Notes: generated by a model not told the origin, from the sequence alone. Positions 18,830 through 27,787 are shown, counted from the stretch's first letter. The stretch: 64,000 nucleotides of DNA from Pantoea alhagi (GCF_002101395.1 NZ_CP019706.1:2542001-2606000); one strand, 5' to 3'. A program made the numbers and translations.

Positions 18830-19072
18830 TCACCCCAGCGCCTGCTGCGGCTGCGCCAGCCGCATCAACTTATCGGGGCGGAAACCGCTCCAGTGTTCAC
18901 CATCGGCCATCACAACCGGTAGTTGACGGTAGCCCAGCGCTTTCAGGTTCTCGATAGCGTTAGGCTCGTCGTCCAGATTAATCAACTGCCAGGTCAACCC
19001 CAGTTTATCCATCATGTTTTTGGTGGCGGTGCACTGCATGCAGTTGTTTTTGGTGTAAATAGTAATGAGCAT
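18830..19072 (-). CDS. nrdH: NrdH glutaredoxin-like redoxin
   Basis: This 80-residue thioredoxin-fold protein has the CMQC active site (residues 11-14) typical of NrdH, the cis-Pro in YRQLPVV, and the WSGFRPDKL C-terminal motif. It is the electron donor for NrdE and is reduced by thioredoxin reductase. It is first in nrdHIEF and has an AAAGGA ribosome site. Two NrdR boxes lie 76-123 bases upstream of the ATG. Confidence 0.95.
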   Translation of the reverse strand: MLITIYTKNNCMQCTATKNMMDKLGLTWQLINLDDEPNAIENLKALGYRQLPVVMADGEHWSGFRPDKLMRLAQPQQALG

Positions 19073-19147
19073 GATTCGTATTTCCTTTATGCGTCCTGAA
19101 ACCCTGTGCTACATTATGCGCCACACGACAAGCCTGCTGCGTCGCAA

Positions 19148-19195
19148 TTACAAGGTATTGTGTTTATCTGGTGATCTGAATACTAGATGTAGCGT
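19148..19195 (-). promoter_or_regulatory. pair of NrdR boxes upstream of nrdH
   Basis: Two 16-base sites, 19148-19163 (TTACAAGGTATTGTGT) and 19180-19195 (ATACTAGATGTAGCGT), each agree with the NrdR consensus (acaCwATATwTwGtgt type) at about 12 of 16 positions. They start exactly 32 bases apart, three helical turns, which is the spacing typical of NrdR operators. This predicts ATP/dATP-dependent repression of nrdHIEF. Confidence 0.8.
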
Positions 19196-19278
19196 TTTTG
19201 ATTTTCAACCATGGAGATTTCAGGCCTAACGGCAAATCGTGGCGCAGGGCGCGTCAGCGCTGGAAAAAAATTTTCAGA

Positions 19279-19305
19279 CAAAAAAATCCCCGCACGTGGC
19301 GGGGA
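19279..19305 (-). terminator. terminator of ygaM
   Basis: A perfect 7-bp GC stem (19287-19293 with 19299-19305) is followed on the minus strand by seven T residues. It lies 20 bases beyond the ygaM stop. Confidence 0.88.
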
Positions 19306-19325
19306 GAGAATGCAGAGCGGGGTGG

Positions 19326-19640
19326 TTAGCGACGGGAAGCCAGCAGCGCGCCGATAAAGATACCGATAGCCGCACCAACGCCTGCACCGTGCCAGGGCTT
19401 ATCATGAATCCAGGTATCAACCTGCTGGCCTGCGTCGCGCGCAGCCTGACGTACGCGGCTACGCCCATGAATTTTAGCGCGGGTCTCTTTCAGCAGCGCT
19501 TCTGCTTTGCTACGCGCCTCCTCAATATCCTCTTTGGTTTTGCTGCCGTAGGATTTGAGTAAATCGTCCAGCGCATCCGCCAGTACAGAAACATCCTGAT
19601 GCACGTCTAATTCGTCATTTTTTACCGTTTGTTTAGACAT
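19326..19640 (-). CDS. ygaM: DUF883/ElaB-YqjD family membrane-anchored protein
   Basis: This 104-residue protein has a long charged amphipathic helix (residues 10-80) and a short C-terminal TM helix with the GxGVGAAIGIFIGALL glycine zipper, ending in RR. That is the layout of ElaB/YqjD/YgaM, tail-anchored inner-membrane proteins that bind stationary-phase ribosomes. The position next to nrdH matches ygaM in E. coli. It has its own terminator. Confidence 0.85.
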   Translation of the reverse strand: MSKQTVKNDELDVHQDVSVLADALDDLLKSYGSKTKEDIEEARSKAEALLKETRAKIHGRSRVRQAARDAGQQVDTWIHDKPWHGAGVGAAIGIFIGALLASRR

Positions 19641-19804
19641 TTTTCCTCTCCCTTTGCTGAATAACGTAATACTTAGTGTAGACCATTCCCTGTAAGCGCA
19701 GCGCTAATGGTCTGCGGCAGCGGACTTTCTGGATAATTCTGAATGTCCCTGGCTGCTGCGCTGATGTAAGGTTGCGAAGCTTTATAAGATTGAGAGGATC
19801 AAGC

Positions 19805-20140
19805 ATGTATTTACGACCAGATGAGGTGGCACGCGTTCTGGAAAAAGCTGGCTTTGAAATGGATACCGTGACGCCGAAAACCTATGGCTACCGTCGTGGC
19901 GAAAACTATGTTTACGTCAACCGCGAAGCGCGCCTGGGGCGAACCGCACTGGTCATTCATCCGACGCTGAAAGAAAAAAGCCTGAATTATGCGGACCCGG
20001 CGTCAGATATCAAGACCTGCGATCACTACACGCGCTTCCCGATGTACCTTGTGGGTGATACTCAGGATCACTACGGCATTCCGCACGGTTTTAGCTCGCG
20101 CGCCGCGCTGGAACGCTATTTACAGAGTATGTTCGATTAA
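19805..20140 (+). CDS. ygaC: YgaC family protein (DUF2002)
   Basis: This 111-residue cytosolic protein matches E. coli YgaC almost throughout (MYLRPDEVARVLEKAGFEMD, GYRRGENYVYVNREAR, GIPHGFSSRAALERYL). I chose the ATG at 19805, preceded by GAGAGGA; an in-frame start at 19772 is not supported. The function is unknown; in E. coli it is reported to respond to Fur/iron. It is divergent from ygaM, as in E. coli. Confidence 0.9.
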   Translation: MYLRPDEVARVLEKAGFEMDTVTPKTYGYRRGENYVYVNREARLGRTALVIHPTLKEKSLNYADPASDIKTCDHYTRFPMYLVGDTQDHYGIPHGFSSRAALERYLQSMFD

Positions 20141-20222
20141 CGTCTTTCCGTCAGGGCGTTAAGCTATCGCGTTTGCTACGTTGCATTCTGCTGCATGGAC
20201 AGGTATAAACTTTGCCACATTT

Positions 20223-20238
20223 AGAAGTTTAGACGTCC
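20223..20238 (+). promoter_or_regulatory. MetJ operator (met boxes) upstream of mmuP
   Basis: Two adjacent 8-base met boxes, AGAAGTTT (20223-20230) and AGACGTCC (20231-20238), match the AGACGTCT consensus at 5 and 7 of 8 positions. Weaker boxes flank them on both sides (20215-20222 and 20239-20246). They lie 17 bases before the mmuP ATG, predicting repression by MetJ with S-adenosylmethionine. Confidence 0.8.
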
Positions 20239-20254
20239 ATATGGATAAGAGACC

Positions 20255-21664
20255 ATGCAGTCAGAACAGCCGCAAGGCGGACAATTTAAACGCAGTATGA
20301 AAGCGCGCCATCTGGTGATGCTTTCCCTGGGCGGTGTGATTGGCACCGGTCTGTTTTTCAATACCGGCTATATCATTTCCACTACCGGTGCGGCAGGAAC
20401 GCTACTGGCGTACCTGATCGGCGCGCTGGTGGTCTGGCTGGTGATGCAGTCGCTGGGCGAGCTCTCAGTGGCGATGCCGGAAACCGGCGCTTTCCACGTT
20501 TATGCTTCCCGCTACCTGAGTCCTGCTACCGGTTATACCGTCGCCTGGCTCTACTGGCTGACCTGGACCGTCGCGCTGGGTTCCAGCCTGACGGCGGCTG
20601 GCTTCTGTATGCAGTACTGGTTTCCACAAACGCCGGTCTGGCTCTGGTGCCTGGTTTTTTGTCTGGCGATCTTTCTGCTGAATGTCATTTCTACCCGCTT
20701 CTTCGCTGAAGGGGAGTTCTGGTTCTCGCTGATCAAAGTGATCACCATTCTGGCATTTATTGTTCTTGGCGGCGGCGCGGTATTTGGCCTGATCCCGCTA
20801 AAAGATGGTACGCCCGCGCCGTTTTTCCATAATCTCACCGCCTCCGGCTGGCTGCCGCACGGCGCGTTGCCGATCCTGATGACCATGGTGGCGGTTAATT
20901 TCGCCTTTTCCGGCACCGAGCTGATTGGCATTGCCGCCGGTGAAACGGAAAACCCGCAAAAAGTGCTGCCGCTGGCGATTCGCACTACCGTTGCGCGGCT
21001 GATTATTTTCTTTATCGGTACCGTACTGATTCTGGCAGCGCTGATCCCGATGGAGCAGGCGGGCATCGTGAAAAGCCCGTTTGTTCTGGTGTTTGAAAAG
21101 ATTGGTCTCCCCTGGGCGGCGGATATTTTTAACTTTGTTATCCTGACGGCAATCCTCTCGGCGGCCAACTCCGGCCTCTATGCCTCAGGGCGCATGCTGT
21201 GGTCATTGTCTAATGAAGGCACGCTGCCGCGCTGTTTTTCGCGCCTGACGCGGCGGGGTATTCCGCTGGTAGCGATCAGCGCCAGTATGCTGGGCGGTCT
21301 GCTGGCGCTGTTCTCCAGCGTGGTAGCTGCCGATACCGTTTATGTGGCGCTTTCCGCTATCTCCGGCTTTGCCGTGGTAGCGGTCTGGCTCAGCATCTGT
21401 GCATCCCATTACGCTTTCCGGCGTCAATACCTGCGCGAAGGGCGACCGCTCTCCGGGCTGCAATTTCGCGCGCCCTGGTTTCCGCTGACGCCGATTCTGG
21501 GCTTTGCGCTCTGTCTGCTGGCCTGTGTCGGTCTGGCTTTCGATCCGGAACAGCGCATCGCGCTATGGTGTGGTTTGCCTTTTGTGGCGATCTGCTATGG
21601 TGCTTACTGGCTAACAAAACGTAACAAGCGGGAAAGCGCTAAGGAAACGGAACATGCTATTTGA
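20255..21664 (+). CDS. mmuP: S-methylmethionine permease
   Basis: This 469-residue, 12-TM amino acid/polyamine/organocation transporter (E. coli MmuP 467) has the APC signature HLVMLSLGGVIGTGLFFNTG in helix 1 and the AFSGTELIGIAAGE segment of helix 6. It imports S-methylmethionine, a plant-derived sulfur compound, for methionine synthesis. Its 3' end overlaps mmuM by 11 bp, so the two are one operon behind the MetJ operator. S-methylmethionine use fits a plant-associated lifestyle, though E. coli also has the genes. Confidence 0.92.
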   Translation: MQSEQPQGGQFKRSMKARHLVMLSLGGVIGTGLFFNTGYIISTTGAAGTLLAYLIGALVVWLVMQSLGELSVAMPETGAFHVYASRYLSPATGYTVAWLYWLTWTVALGSSLTAAGFCMQYWFPQTPVWLWCLVFCLAIFLLNVISTRFFAEGEFWFSLIKVITILAFIVLGGGAVFGLIPLKDGTPAPFFHNLTASGWLPHGALPILMTMVAVNFAFSGTELIGIAAGETENPQKVLPLAIRTTVARLIIFFIGTVLILAALIPMEQAGIVKSPFVLVFEKIGLPWAADIFNFVILTAILSAANSGLYASGRMLWSLSNEGTLPRCFSRLTRRGIPLVAISASMLGGLLALFSSVVAADTVYVALSAISGFAVVAVWLSICASHYAFRRQYLREGRPLSGLQFRAPWFPLTPILGFALCLLACVGLAFDPEQRIALWCGLPFVAICYGAYWLTKRNKRESAKETEHAI

Positions 21665-22589
21665 TCCCATTGCCGATCTTCTCCAGCGTCGCGATACGCT
21701 GATCCTGGATGGCGCGCTGGCAACGGAGCTGGAGGCGCGCGGATGCCAGCTGGCCGATGCGCTGTGGTCAGCCAAAGTGCTAATGGAAGATCCGCAGCTG
21801 ATTTATCAGGTGCACTACGACTATTTTGCCGCCGGGGCGCAGTGCGCCATCACCGCCAGCTATCAGGCGACGCCGCAGGGCTTTGCCGCACGCGGCCTGA
21901 GCGAGCTACAGTCACGTGAGCTGATTATCCGCAGCGCTGAGCTGGCACTGCGCGCGCGCAACGATTACCTGGCGCAGCAACCGCAGGCGGCACCGCTGCT
22001 GGTGGCGGGGTCGGTAGGGCCTTACGGCGCTTTTCTCGCCAACGGCGCGGAATATCGCGGCGACTATGCGTTGCCGCAAGAAGAGATGATGGCGTTTCAT
22101 CGTCCGCGCGTCGAGGCGTTGGCCGGTTCCGGCATCGATCTGCTGGCCTGTGAAACGCTGCCTTCTTACGCCGAGCTTGAGGCGCTGGTGGCGCTGCTGG
22201 CGGAATTCCCCACCATGCCCGCCTGGTTCTCATTTACCCTGCGCGACAGTGAACATCTGTCCGACGGTACGCCGTTAACGGCGGTGGCAGCATTACTCAA
22301 TGATTGTCCGCAGGCGGTGGCGCTGGGCATTAACTGCATTGCGCTGGAAAAGGTGACGCCAGCGCTCGTTACGCTGCGCCGTTTAACCCCGAAGCCGCTA
22401 CTGGTTTATCCCAATTCCGGCGAGCAGTACGATGCGGTCAGCAAAAGCTGGCACAGCGCCCCTGCAGGCTGTTCGTTGCAGGATAAGCTGAGCGAATGGC
22501 AGCACGCAGGCGCACAGATTATCGGCGGCTGTTGCCGTACCACGCCGCAGGATATCGCCGCGCTGGCGCGTGGCTGCTCACATCAATAA
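21654..22589 (+). CDS. mmuM: homocysteine S-methyltransferase
   Basis: This 311-residue homocysteine methyltransferase (E. coli MmuM 310) has the N-terminal LILDGALATELEARG, the zinc ligand Cys in LGINCIAL and the CC pair in IIGGCCRTTP near the C-terminus. It transfers a methyl group from S-methylmethionine (or SAM) to homocysteine, giving methionine. It overlaps mmuP and is translated from an ATG within the end of that gene. Confidence 0.94.
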   Translation: MLFDPIADLLQRRDTLILDGALATELEARGCQLADALWSAKVLMEDPQLIYQVHYDYFAAGAQCAITASYQATPQGFAARGLSELQSRELIIRSAELALRARNDYLAQQPQAAPLLVAGSVGPYGAFLANGAEYRGDYALPQEEMMAFHRPRVEALAGSGIDLLACETLPSYAELEALVALLAEFPTMPAWFSFTLRDSEHLSDGTPLTAVAALLNDCPQAVALGINCIALEKVTPALVTLRRLTPKPLLVYPNSGEQYDAVSKSWHSAPAGCSLQDKLSEWQHAGAQIIGGCCRTTPQDIAALARGCSHQ

Positions 22590-22691
22590 CGCTCTTTGCC
22601 ATTCTGGTGCCTGGAAAGGAATTCGGGCACTAAGGAAAAGTGACGCGTTGCCGATTAAACTAGTACCAAACCGTAAAATTCAGGAAAGCGT

Positions 22692-23114
22692 ATGAAACGC
22701 CTGTTAATGGCGCTGGCGGCGGCAACGCTGCTCAGCGGCTGCGCCACTATTGTCGGCTCGGAAACGCAAAGCGTGCGAATCGATTCGATTCCGCAGGGGG
22801 CAACCTTTGTCGTACAGGATGAAACCGGACGTGCAGTGGCGGAGGGGGTGACCCCGAAAACCGTGGTGCTGGAGAAGTCTAACGGCCGCTATTTCGGTAA
22901 GAAGAGCTATCTGGTGATGATGGAGCGTCCCGGTTACGTTCCGCTAACGCTGCCGTTAAGAGAGAAGGCGAACCTGTGGTATATCCTGGGCAATATTCCG
23001 CTGGGCGGCTTCCCTGGCTGGCTGCTGGTAGATCCGTTTTACGGCGGCATGTATAACATTGTCCCCGACCAGATCCAGCCGGTGATCAACCCGGTCGGCG
23101 CACGCGCCGGCTGA
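22692..23114 (+). CDS. lipoprotein of unknown function
   Basis: This 140-residue protein has a type II signal peptide with lipobox LLSGC (Cys17). The mature part starts ATIVGSETQSVRIDSIPQGA, resembling PEGA-like carbohydrate or surface domains (IPQGATFVVQDETG, then VLEKSNG). A hydrophobic segment WYILGNIPLGGFPGWLLVDP sits near residue 100. There is no Asp at +2, so it would be sorted to the outer membrane. Homologues are widespread small lipoproteins with no assigned function. It is monocistronic with a strong hairpin downstream. Confidence 0.8.
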   Translation: MKRLLMALAAATLLSGCATIVGSETQSVRIDSIPQGATFVVQDETGRAVAEGVTPKTVVLEKSNGRYFGKKSYLVMMERPGYVPLTLPLREKANLWYILGNIPLGGFPGWLLVDPFYGGMYNIVPDQIQPVINPVGARAG

Positions 23115-23130
23115 TAAATCGCTAACGGTT

Positions 23131-23167
23131 GCAGCGTGCAGGCTTAACCAGCACGCTGCTTATCTTT
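23131..23167 (+). terminator. terminator between the lipoprotein gene and speG
   Basis: A perfect 9-bp stem (23131-23139 with 23151-23159) is followed by TTATCTTTT. It serves the lipoprotein gene and sits at the end of the convergent speG. Confidence 0.75.
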
Positions 23168-23715
23168 TACTGGGCGGTGGGTTTTACCATCGCACCGGGA
23201 TGAGTTTTATGCCTTTCCAGATACTGATGCTGGAAAATACACATGCGAATAGTGTTGCGGTATTCACCATTAATAAAAAATTCGTGCCGTAGTACGCCTT
23301 CGATCTCAAAACCCAGCTTGCTGTAAATATGGATCGCCTTTTCATTCTCCTGATCAACAATCAGGTAGAGTTTATACAGATTCAGCACGGAAAAGCCGTA
23401 GTCCATTGCCAGCTTCGCCGCCTGGCTTGCCAGCCCTTTGCCCTGATGCAGGGGATCGATAATGATCTGGAACTCGGCGCGCCGATGCACATGATTGATC
23501 TCTACCAGCTCAACCAGTCCCACTTTTTCGCCGCCGTTTTCCACCACAAAGCGGCGCTCGCTCTGATCGTGAATATGTTTGTTATAGAGATCAGAGAGCT
23601 CAACAAACGCCTCGTACGGCTCCTCGAACCAGTAACGCATCACGCTGGCGTTGTTATCCAGCTGATGCACAAAGTGCAGATCCTCCCGCTCAAGCGGACG
23701 TAATTTCACGCTCAT
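23167..23715 (-). CDS. speG: spermidine N-acetyltransferase
   Basis: This is a GNAT acetyltransferase of about 182 residues (E. coli SpeG 186) with VKLRPLEREDL, ASVMRYWFEEPYEAFVELSD, the acetyl-CoA loop HQGKGLASQAA, and the ENEKAIHIYSKLGFE motif. It acetylates spermidine and spermine to limit polyamine toxicity. I chose the ATG at 23715 with AGGA upstream; a GTG two codons earlier is possible. It is convergent with the lipoprotein gene. Confidence 0.93.
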   Translation of the reverse strand: MSVKLRPLEREDLHFVHQLDNNASVMRYWFEEPYEAFVELSDLYNKHIHDQSERRFVVENGGEKVGLVELVEINHVHRRAEFQIIIDPLHQGKGLASQAAKLAMDYGFSVLNLYKLYLIVDQENEKAIHIYSKLGFEIEGVLRHEFFINGEYRNTIRMCIFQHQYLERHKTHPGAMVKPTAQ

Positions 23716-23772
23716 ACCCACATCCTGGTAAAAAAGTTTTTTTATTTTAACGTCGCGGCACGGCGCTAAGAA

Positions 23773-23798
23773 GGCAGCCCGTTATCGTTCAGGCTGCC
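23773..23798 (-). terminator. hairpin after the YodC-like gene
   Basis: A 7-bp perfect stem (23773-23779 with 23792-23798) lies 7 bases beyond the stop at 23805. It is followed by only a weak T run on the minus strand. Confidence 0.55.
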
Positions 23799-23804
23799 GG
23801 ATAG

Positions 23805-23984
23805 TCAGCACACGCCGAAGTCGCCATCTTCATGATAAGGATTAACCGAACTGGCTGGGATCTCGATCTCTTTTTTATCCGCATCGTCAATGCGGGCGCA
23901 CCAGAGCATTTCGCCTTCAACACGCATTACCTGCATTTTGGGGCCGCCGGTTTTCGCCTGGACAAAATCATCTTTCTGAAACAT
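23805..23984 (-). CDS. small YodC-like protein (DUF2158), 59 residues
   Basis: A 59-codon gene reads MFQKDDFVQAKTGGPKMQV at the start, continues with a CARIDD segment and ends with a conserved Cys (...DFGVC). The compact beta-rich SH3-like pattern (DDFVQAKTGGPKM, then MLWCARIDD) matches the YodC/DUF2158 family of small proteins. A strong GGAGG ribosome site lies 7-8 bases before the ATG, which makes translation likely. No function is known. It lies upstream of speG on the same strand, but a hairpin separates them. Confidence 0.8.
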   Translation of the reverse strand: MFQKDDFVQAKTGGPKMQVMRVEGEMLWCARIDDADKKEIEIPASSVNPYHEDGDFGVC

Positions 23985-24148
23985 GTTATCCCTCCGTCAT
24001 TCTTTGTTAGTTACATTTTTTCTGCCGTCCGTCAGGCCCGCTGCACGCGGGTTAGCACCGCATGGCAAGGCAGTAGCGCCGCCGTCAACAGGCGATACGC
24101 AGCGGGTTAACTATACTGATAGTACATTTCAGTAAAACCGGAGGAAAA

Positions 24149-24580
24149 ATGACGATTCATAAGAAGGGTCAGGCACACTGGGAAGGCGATCTAAAACGCG
24201 GTAAAGGCACAGTCTCTACTGAAAGCGGCGCGCTGAGCCAGCAACCGTACGGTTTTAATACCCGCTTTGAAGATCAACCGGGCACTAACCCGGAAGAGCT
24301 GATTGGCGCAGCGCATGCCGCCTGCTTCTCAATGGCGCTCTCTATGATGCTGGGCCAGGCGGGCCATACGCCGCAGAGTATTGATACCACGGCGGATGTT
24401 TCGCTGGATAAGCAGGGCGAAGGCTTTGCCATCACCAAAATTGCTCTCGACAGCCATATTAAGCTACCAGGAATTGATAACGCCGCCTTTGATGACATCA
24501 TCAATAAGGCCAAAGCGGGCTGCCCGGTTTCACAGGTGCTGAACGCCGAAATCACCCTGAACTACAAGCTGGAAAACTAA
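24149..24580 (+). CDS. osmC: osmotically inducible peroxiredoxin
   Basis: This 143-residue protein has the same length as E. coli OsmC. The two catalytic cysteines are present: Cys59 in AAHAACFSMALS and the resolving Cys near 125 in KAGCPVSQV. The N-terminal GQAHWEGDLKRGKGTVSTES is also typical. It reduces organic hydroperoxides in the cytoplasm. GGAGG precedes the ATG. Regulation by osmolarity and RpoS is expected from the family but the promoter was not resolved. Confidence 0.94.
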   Translation: MTIHKKGQAHWEGDLKRGKGTVSTESGALSQQPYGFNTRFEDQPGTNPEELIGAAHAACFSMALSMMLGQAGHTPQSIDTTADVSLDKQGEGFAITKIALDSHIKLPGIDNAAFDDIINKAKAGCPVSQVLNAEITLNYKLEN

Positions 24581-24757
24581 TCCTTTTCCCTGGCCGCGCC
24601 TGTATCCGCAGGGCGGCTGTTTTACCCTGCCAGCCCGCACAAATCCCTGCTGTTACCCACGTTCTTTGAGAGCAAAAGCGTGTAGTTTTACTCGTCATCA
24701 GCGCAGAGATCGCTATACTGCCCGCTTTAAATGCCGCAAGGGTAAGGAATCATCGCG

Positions 24758-25234
24758 ATGATAAATAATGACGTACTGCGTAGCCTGCGCTACATGCTAA
24801 AGCTCAACAATAATGACATGGTCGCGATCCTGGCGCTGGCCGATATGGCGATTCCCGTTGAGCAGATGGCCAGCTATATGCTGAAAGAGGAAGAAGAGGG
24901 CTTTGTTGTGTGTCCCGACGTGCTGATGAGCGGCTTCCTGAACGGTCTGATTTATCATAAGCGCGGCAAAGATGAGAGTATGACGCCGCTGAAAGTTGAG
25001 CGCCGCATGAATAACAACATTATTCTTAAAAAGCTGCGCATCGCCTTCGCATTGAAAACTGACGATATTCTGGACATTCTCACTTCTCAGCAGTTCCGCA
25101 TCTCCATGCCGGAAATTACCGCCATGATGCGGACGCCGGATCACAAAAACTACCGCGAATGCGGCGATCAGTTTCTGCGTTATTTCCTGCGCGGCTTAAC
25201 CGCACGCCAGCGTCCAGCTTCAGACGCCCGGTAA
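24758..25234 (+). CDS. yehS: YehS family protein (DUF1456)
   Basis: This 158-residue protein (E. coli YehS 156) contains two DUF1456 repeats: NNDVLRSLRYMLKLNNNDMV near the start and NNNIILKKLRIAFALKTDDILDIL in the second half. An RNA-related role has been suggested for the family because of the tandem helical modules, but it is unproven. It stands alone, with a weak ribosome site (AAGGAA) before the ATG. Confidence 0.9.
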   Translation: MINNDVLRSLRYMLKLNNNDMVAILALADMAIPVEQMASYMLKEEEEGFVVCPDVLMSGFLNGLIYHKRGKDESMTPLKVERRMNNNIILKKLRIAFALKTDDILDILTSQQFRISMPEITAMMRTPDHKNYRECGDQFLRYFLRGLTARQRPASDAR

Positions 25235-25381
25235 AAAGCGGTTTCAGCCCAGTCTAATAAGGTTTCCCCGGTGATTATCGGGGAACAACGTTTCCCCCAC
25301 GAAATCCGCCCCCTTTACCTTTTGCTGTTACTAATCCGCTTCTCTCCAGACAATTCTGTAATACACATTTACATCCGTAAT

Positions 25382-25400
25382 GAAAATGATTAAATTTCTC
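25382..25400 (+). promoter_or_regulatory. Fur box candidate for fhuE
   Basis: Bases 25382-25400 match the 19-bp Fur consensus at 13 of 19 positions, within a longer AT-rich repeat of NAT-like hexamers to 25409. The site lies about 185 bases before the fhuE start, implying a long leader, which weakens the case slightly. Confidence 0.55.
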
Positions 25401-25585
25401 ATTCTCATTGCTGGTGGTGAAATGATTTTTTACGTGTTCATTGGATCCGCTAAGCCAACAGGGATTGATATTGCGCCAGACATTTACTGGCTCAGGGAAA
25501 ACTGCCTTAGCGTAGGCCTTATTCAGATTGAGAAAGCGCATACGGCCGGGCAAACGGAAAAAATAAAAACTCTCGAAGGTAAAAA

Positions 25586-27787
25586 ATGTGTCTGATTTCA
25601 GTTAATAACGGGGAAAGCCGCCTTAGCGGAAACATGAAAGCCAAACGGGCTATCACTTTTCTGGCCGCGTTGATCGCTATCGCACTGCACGGTAACGCGG
25701 CGTATGCGGCTGCGCAGGAAGAGACGCTGGTGGTGGATGCCGCTGCCGAAAGCGAAGATAGCCCAACGCAAAGCGATTACAGCGTGCCGGTCACCCAGGC
25801 GGGCACCAAAATGACCTTAACCGCACGCGATATTCCGCAATCGGTTAGCATTGTCAGCAAACAGCGCATGCAGGATCAGCAACTACAGTCGCTGGGCGAT
25901 GTGCTGAATAACACGACCGGCGTCACGGAAAAGGTCGCCGATCTCGATCGCAGCACCTTCTATTCGCGCGGATTTATGATCGATAACTACATGGTTGATG
26001 ATATTCCAACCGTGTTTGAAGAGCGCTGGAACCTGGGCGATGCCATCTCGGATACGGCAATGTATGACCGTATCGAAGTGGTGCGTGGCGCGACCGGCCT
26101 GATGAGCGGCACCGGTAACCCGTCCGCCTCGGTGAATATGGTGCGTAAACACGCCGACAGCCGTGAGTTTGTCGGTAATGTCTCTGCCAGCTACGGCAGC
26201 TGGGATAAGCAACGTTATGTTCTCGATCTTTCTGCCCCGCTGACCGATTCAGGCAACGTACGCGGACGCGTGGTCGCCGGCTATCAGGACCGAAACAGCT
26301 ATCTCGATCGCTACAGCAATGACAGAAAATTTATCTATGGCGTAGTGGATGCGGATCTGACCGATTCCACTACTTTATCAGTGGGCTACGACTACCAGGA
26401 AAATCATGCTGACAGCCCAACCTGGGGCGGTTTACCGCGCTGGTATACCGATGGCAGCCAGATCGGCTACGATCGCAGCGACAATACAGCGCCTGACTGG
26501 GCCTACAGCAATACGGAATCCAGGAGAGTGTTCGCCACGCTGAAACAGCGCTTCGATAACGGCTGGCAGTTCACCCTGAACGGCACCCACGCGGAAACCA
26601 AACTCGACAGCAAAATGCTTTATATCGACAGCTTCGTGGATAAAAACAGCGGACGGCTCATTGGCCCTTATGCAGGCTATCCGGATTTGATCGGCGGCAC
26701 CGGCTATAACACCGGCACGCGCAAGGTGCATGCGCTCGACGCCTTTACCAGCGGGCCTTATCAGCTGTTTGGCCGTCAGCATGAGCTGATGACGGGCGTA
26801 AGCTACAGCCGTCAAAACAATCGCTATATGAACGCGTTCGGCAACCTCTCTCCGGAAGAGATCGGCAATTACAATAACTGGGACGGCAATATCCCTGAAA
26901 CCAACTGGGGAGATCTCAGCCTGGCGCAGGCAGATACGGTTCATCAGAAATCAGCCTATCTGGCAACGCGTATTTCGCTGGCCGATCCGCTGAACCTGAT
27001 TGTGGGCGCGCGCTATACCAAATGGAGCACCAGCACACTGACGCAGGAACTGGCGAAGAATCGCGTTACGCCTTACGCTGGTCTGGTTTATGACATCAAT
27101 GATACCTGGTCCGCTTACGCCAGCTACACCTCGATCTTTAATCCGCAGACCAACCGCGATATTAACGGCAACTATCTGGCACCGGTGACCGGCAAAAACT
27201 ACGAAACCGGGGTAAAAGCGGACTGGCTGAACAGCCGCCTGACCACCTCAGTGGCGCTGTTCCGCATTGAGCAGGATAACGTCGCGCAGACTACCGGCCT
27301 GATGATCCCGAACACTAACAATGAACAGGCTTATTACGCCGCGCAGGGCACCGTCAGTAAAGGCATTGAGTTTGAAGTTAACGGCGCGGTCACGGATAAC
27401 CTGCAAATGACCTTCGGCGCAACGCGTTACGTGGCAGAAGATGGCGACGGCACAGCCGTTAATCCGATGCTGCCGCGCACCAGCCTGAAGCTGTTTGCCG
27501 CTTATAATGTGCCAGCCTTAAGAGAGCTAACGCTGGGCGGCGGTGTTAACTGGCAGACACACGTCTGGCAGGATGTTTCCGGGCCGCAGGGCAACGGCAC
27601 CTGGCGGGCAGAGCAGGGCAGCTATGCGCTGGTGAATCTGTTTGGTCGCTATCAGGTCACTAAGCAGCTGTCAGTGCAGGCCAATCTGAACAATCTGTTC
27701 GATAAATCTTACGACACCTATGTGGGTCAATATCTGGTTTACGGCGCGCCGCGTAACTTCTCAGTAAGCGCTAACTACAGCTTCTGA
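25586..27787 (+). CDS. fhuE: TonB-dependent receptor for coprogen/rhodotorulic acid
   Basis: This 733-residue outer-membrane receptor is closely similar to E. coli FhuE (729): signal peptide, TonB box region EETLVVDA, plug domain with AGTKMTLTARDIPQSVSIVS, SRGFMIDNYMVDDIPT and VEVVRGATGLMSGTGNPSA, then a 22-strand barrel ending RNFSVSANYSF (terminal Phe). It imports ferric fungal hydroxamates using TonB. Start 25586 follows GAAGG, giving a 41-residue leader; ATG 25634 (MKAKRAITF) gives a shorter conventional one. A Fur-like box lies upstream and a strong terminator follows. FhuE ligands are made by fungi, fitting a plant or soil habitat. Confidence 0.92.
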   Translation: MCLISVNNGESRLSGNMKAKRAITFLAALIAIALHGNAAYAAAQEETLVVDAAAESEDSPTQSDYSVPVTQAGTKMTLTARDIPQSVSIVSKQRMQDQQLQSLGDVLNNTTGVTEKVADLDRSTFYSRGFMIDNYMVDDIPTVFEERWNLGDAISDTAMYDRIEVVRGATGLMSGTGNPSASVNMVRKHADSREFVGNVSASYGSWDKQRYVLDLSAPLTDSGNVRGRVVAGYQDRNSYLDRYSNDRKFIYGVVDADLTDSTTLSVGYDYQENHADSPTWGGLPRWYTDGSQIGYDRSDNTAPDWAYSNTESRRVFATLKQRFDNGWQFTLNGTHAETKLDSKMLYIDSFVDKNSGRLIGPYAGYPDLIGGTGYNTGTRKVHALDAFTSGPYQLFGRQHELMTGVSYSRQNNRYMNAFGNLSPEEIGNYNNWDGNIPETNWGDLSLAQADTVHQKSAYLATRISLADPLNLIVGARYTKWSTSTLTQELAKNRVTPYAGLVYDINDTWSAYASYTSIFNPQTNRDINGNYLAPVTGKNYETGVKADWLNSRLTTSVALFRIEQDNVAQTTGLMIPNTNNEQAYYAAQGTVSKGIEFEVNGAVTDNLQMTFGATRYVAEDGDGTAVNPMLPRTSLKLFAAYNVPALRELTLGGGVNWQTHVWQDVSGPQGNGTWRAEQGSYALVNLFGRYQVTKQLSVQANLNNLFDKSYDTYVGQYLVYGAPRNFSVSANYSF

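Noticed and set aside
25380..25595. 71-codon frame before fhuE as a leader peptide
   Set aside because: Its start lies at the Fur-like box, so it is probably upstream of the transcription start, and there is no clear ribosome site.
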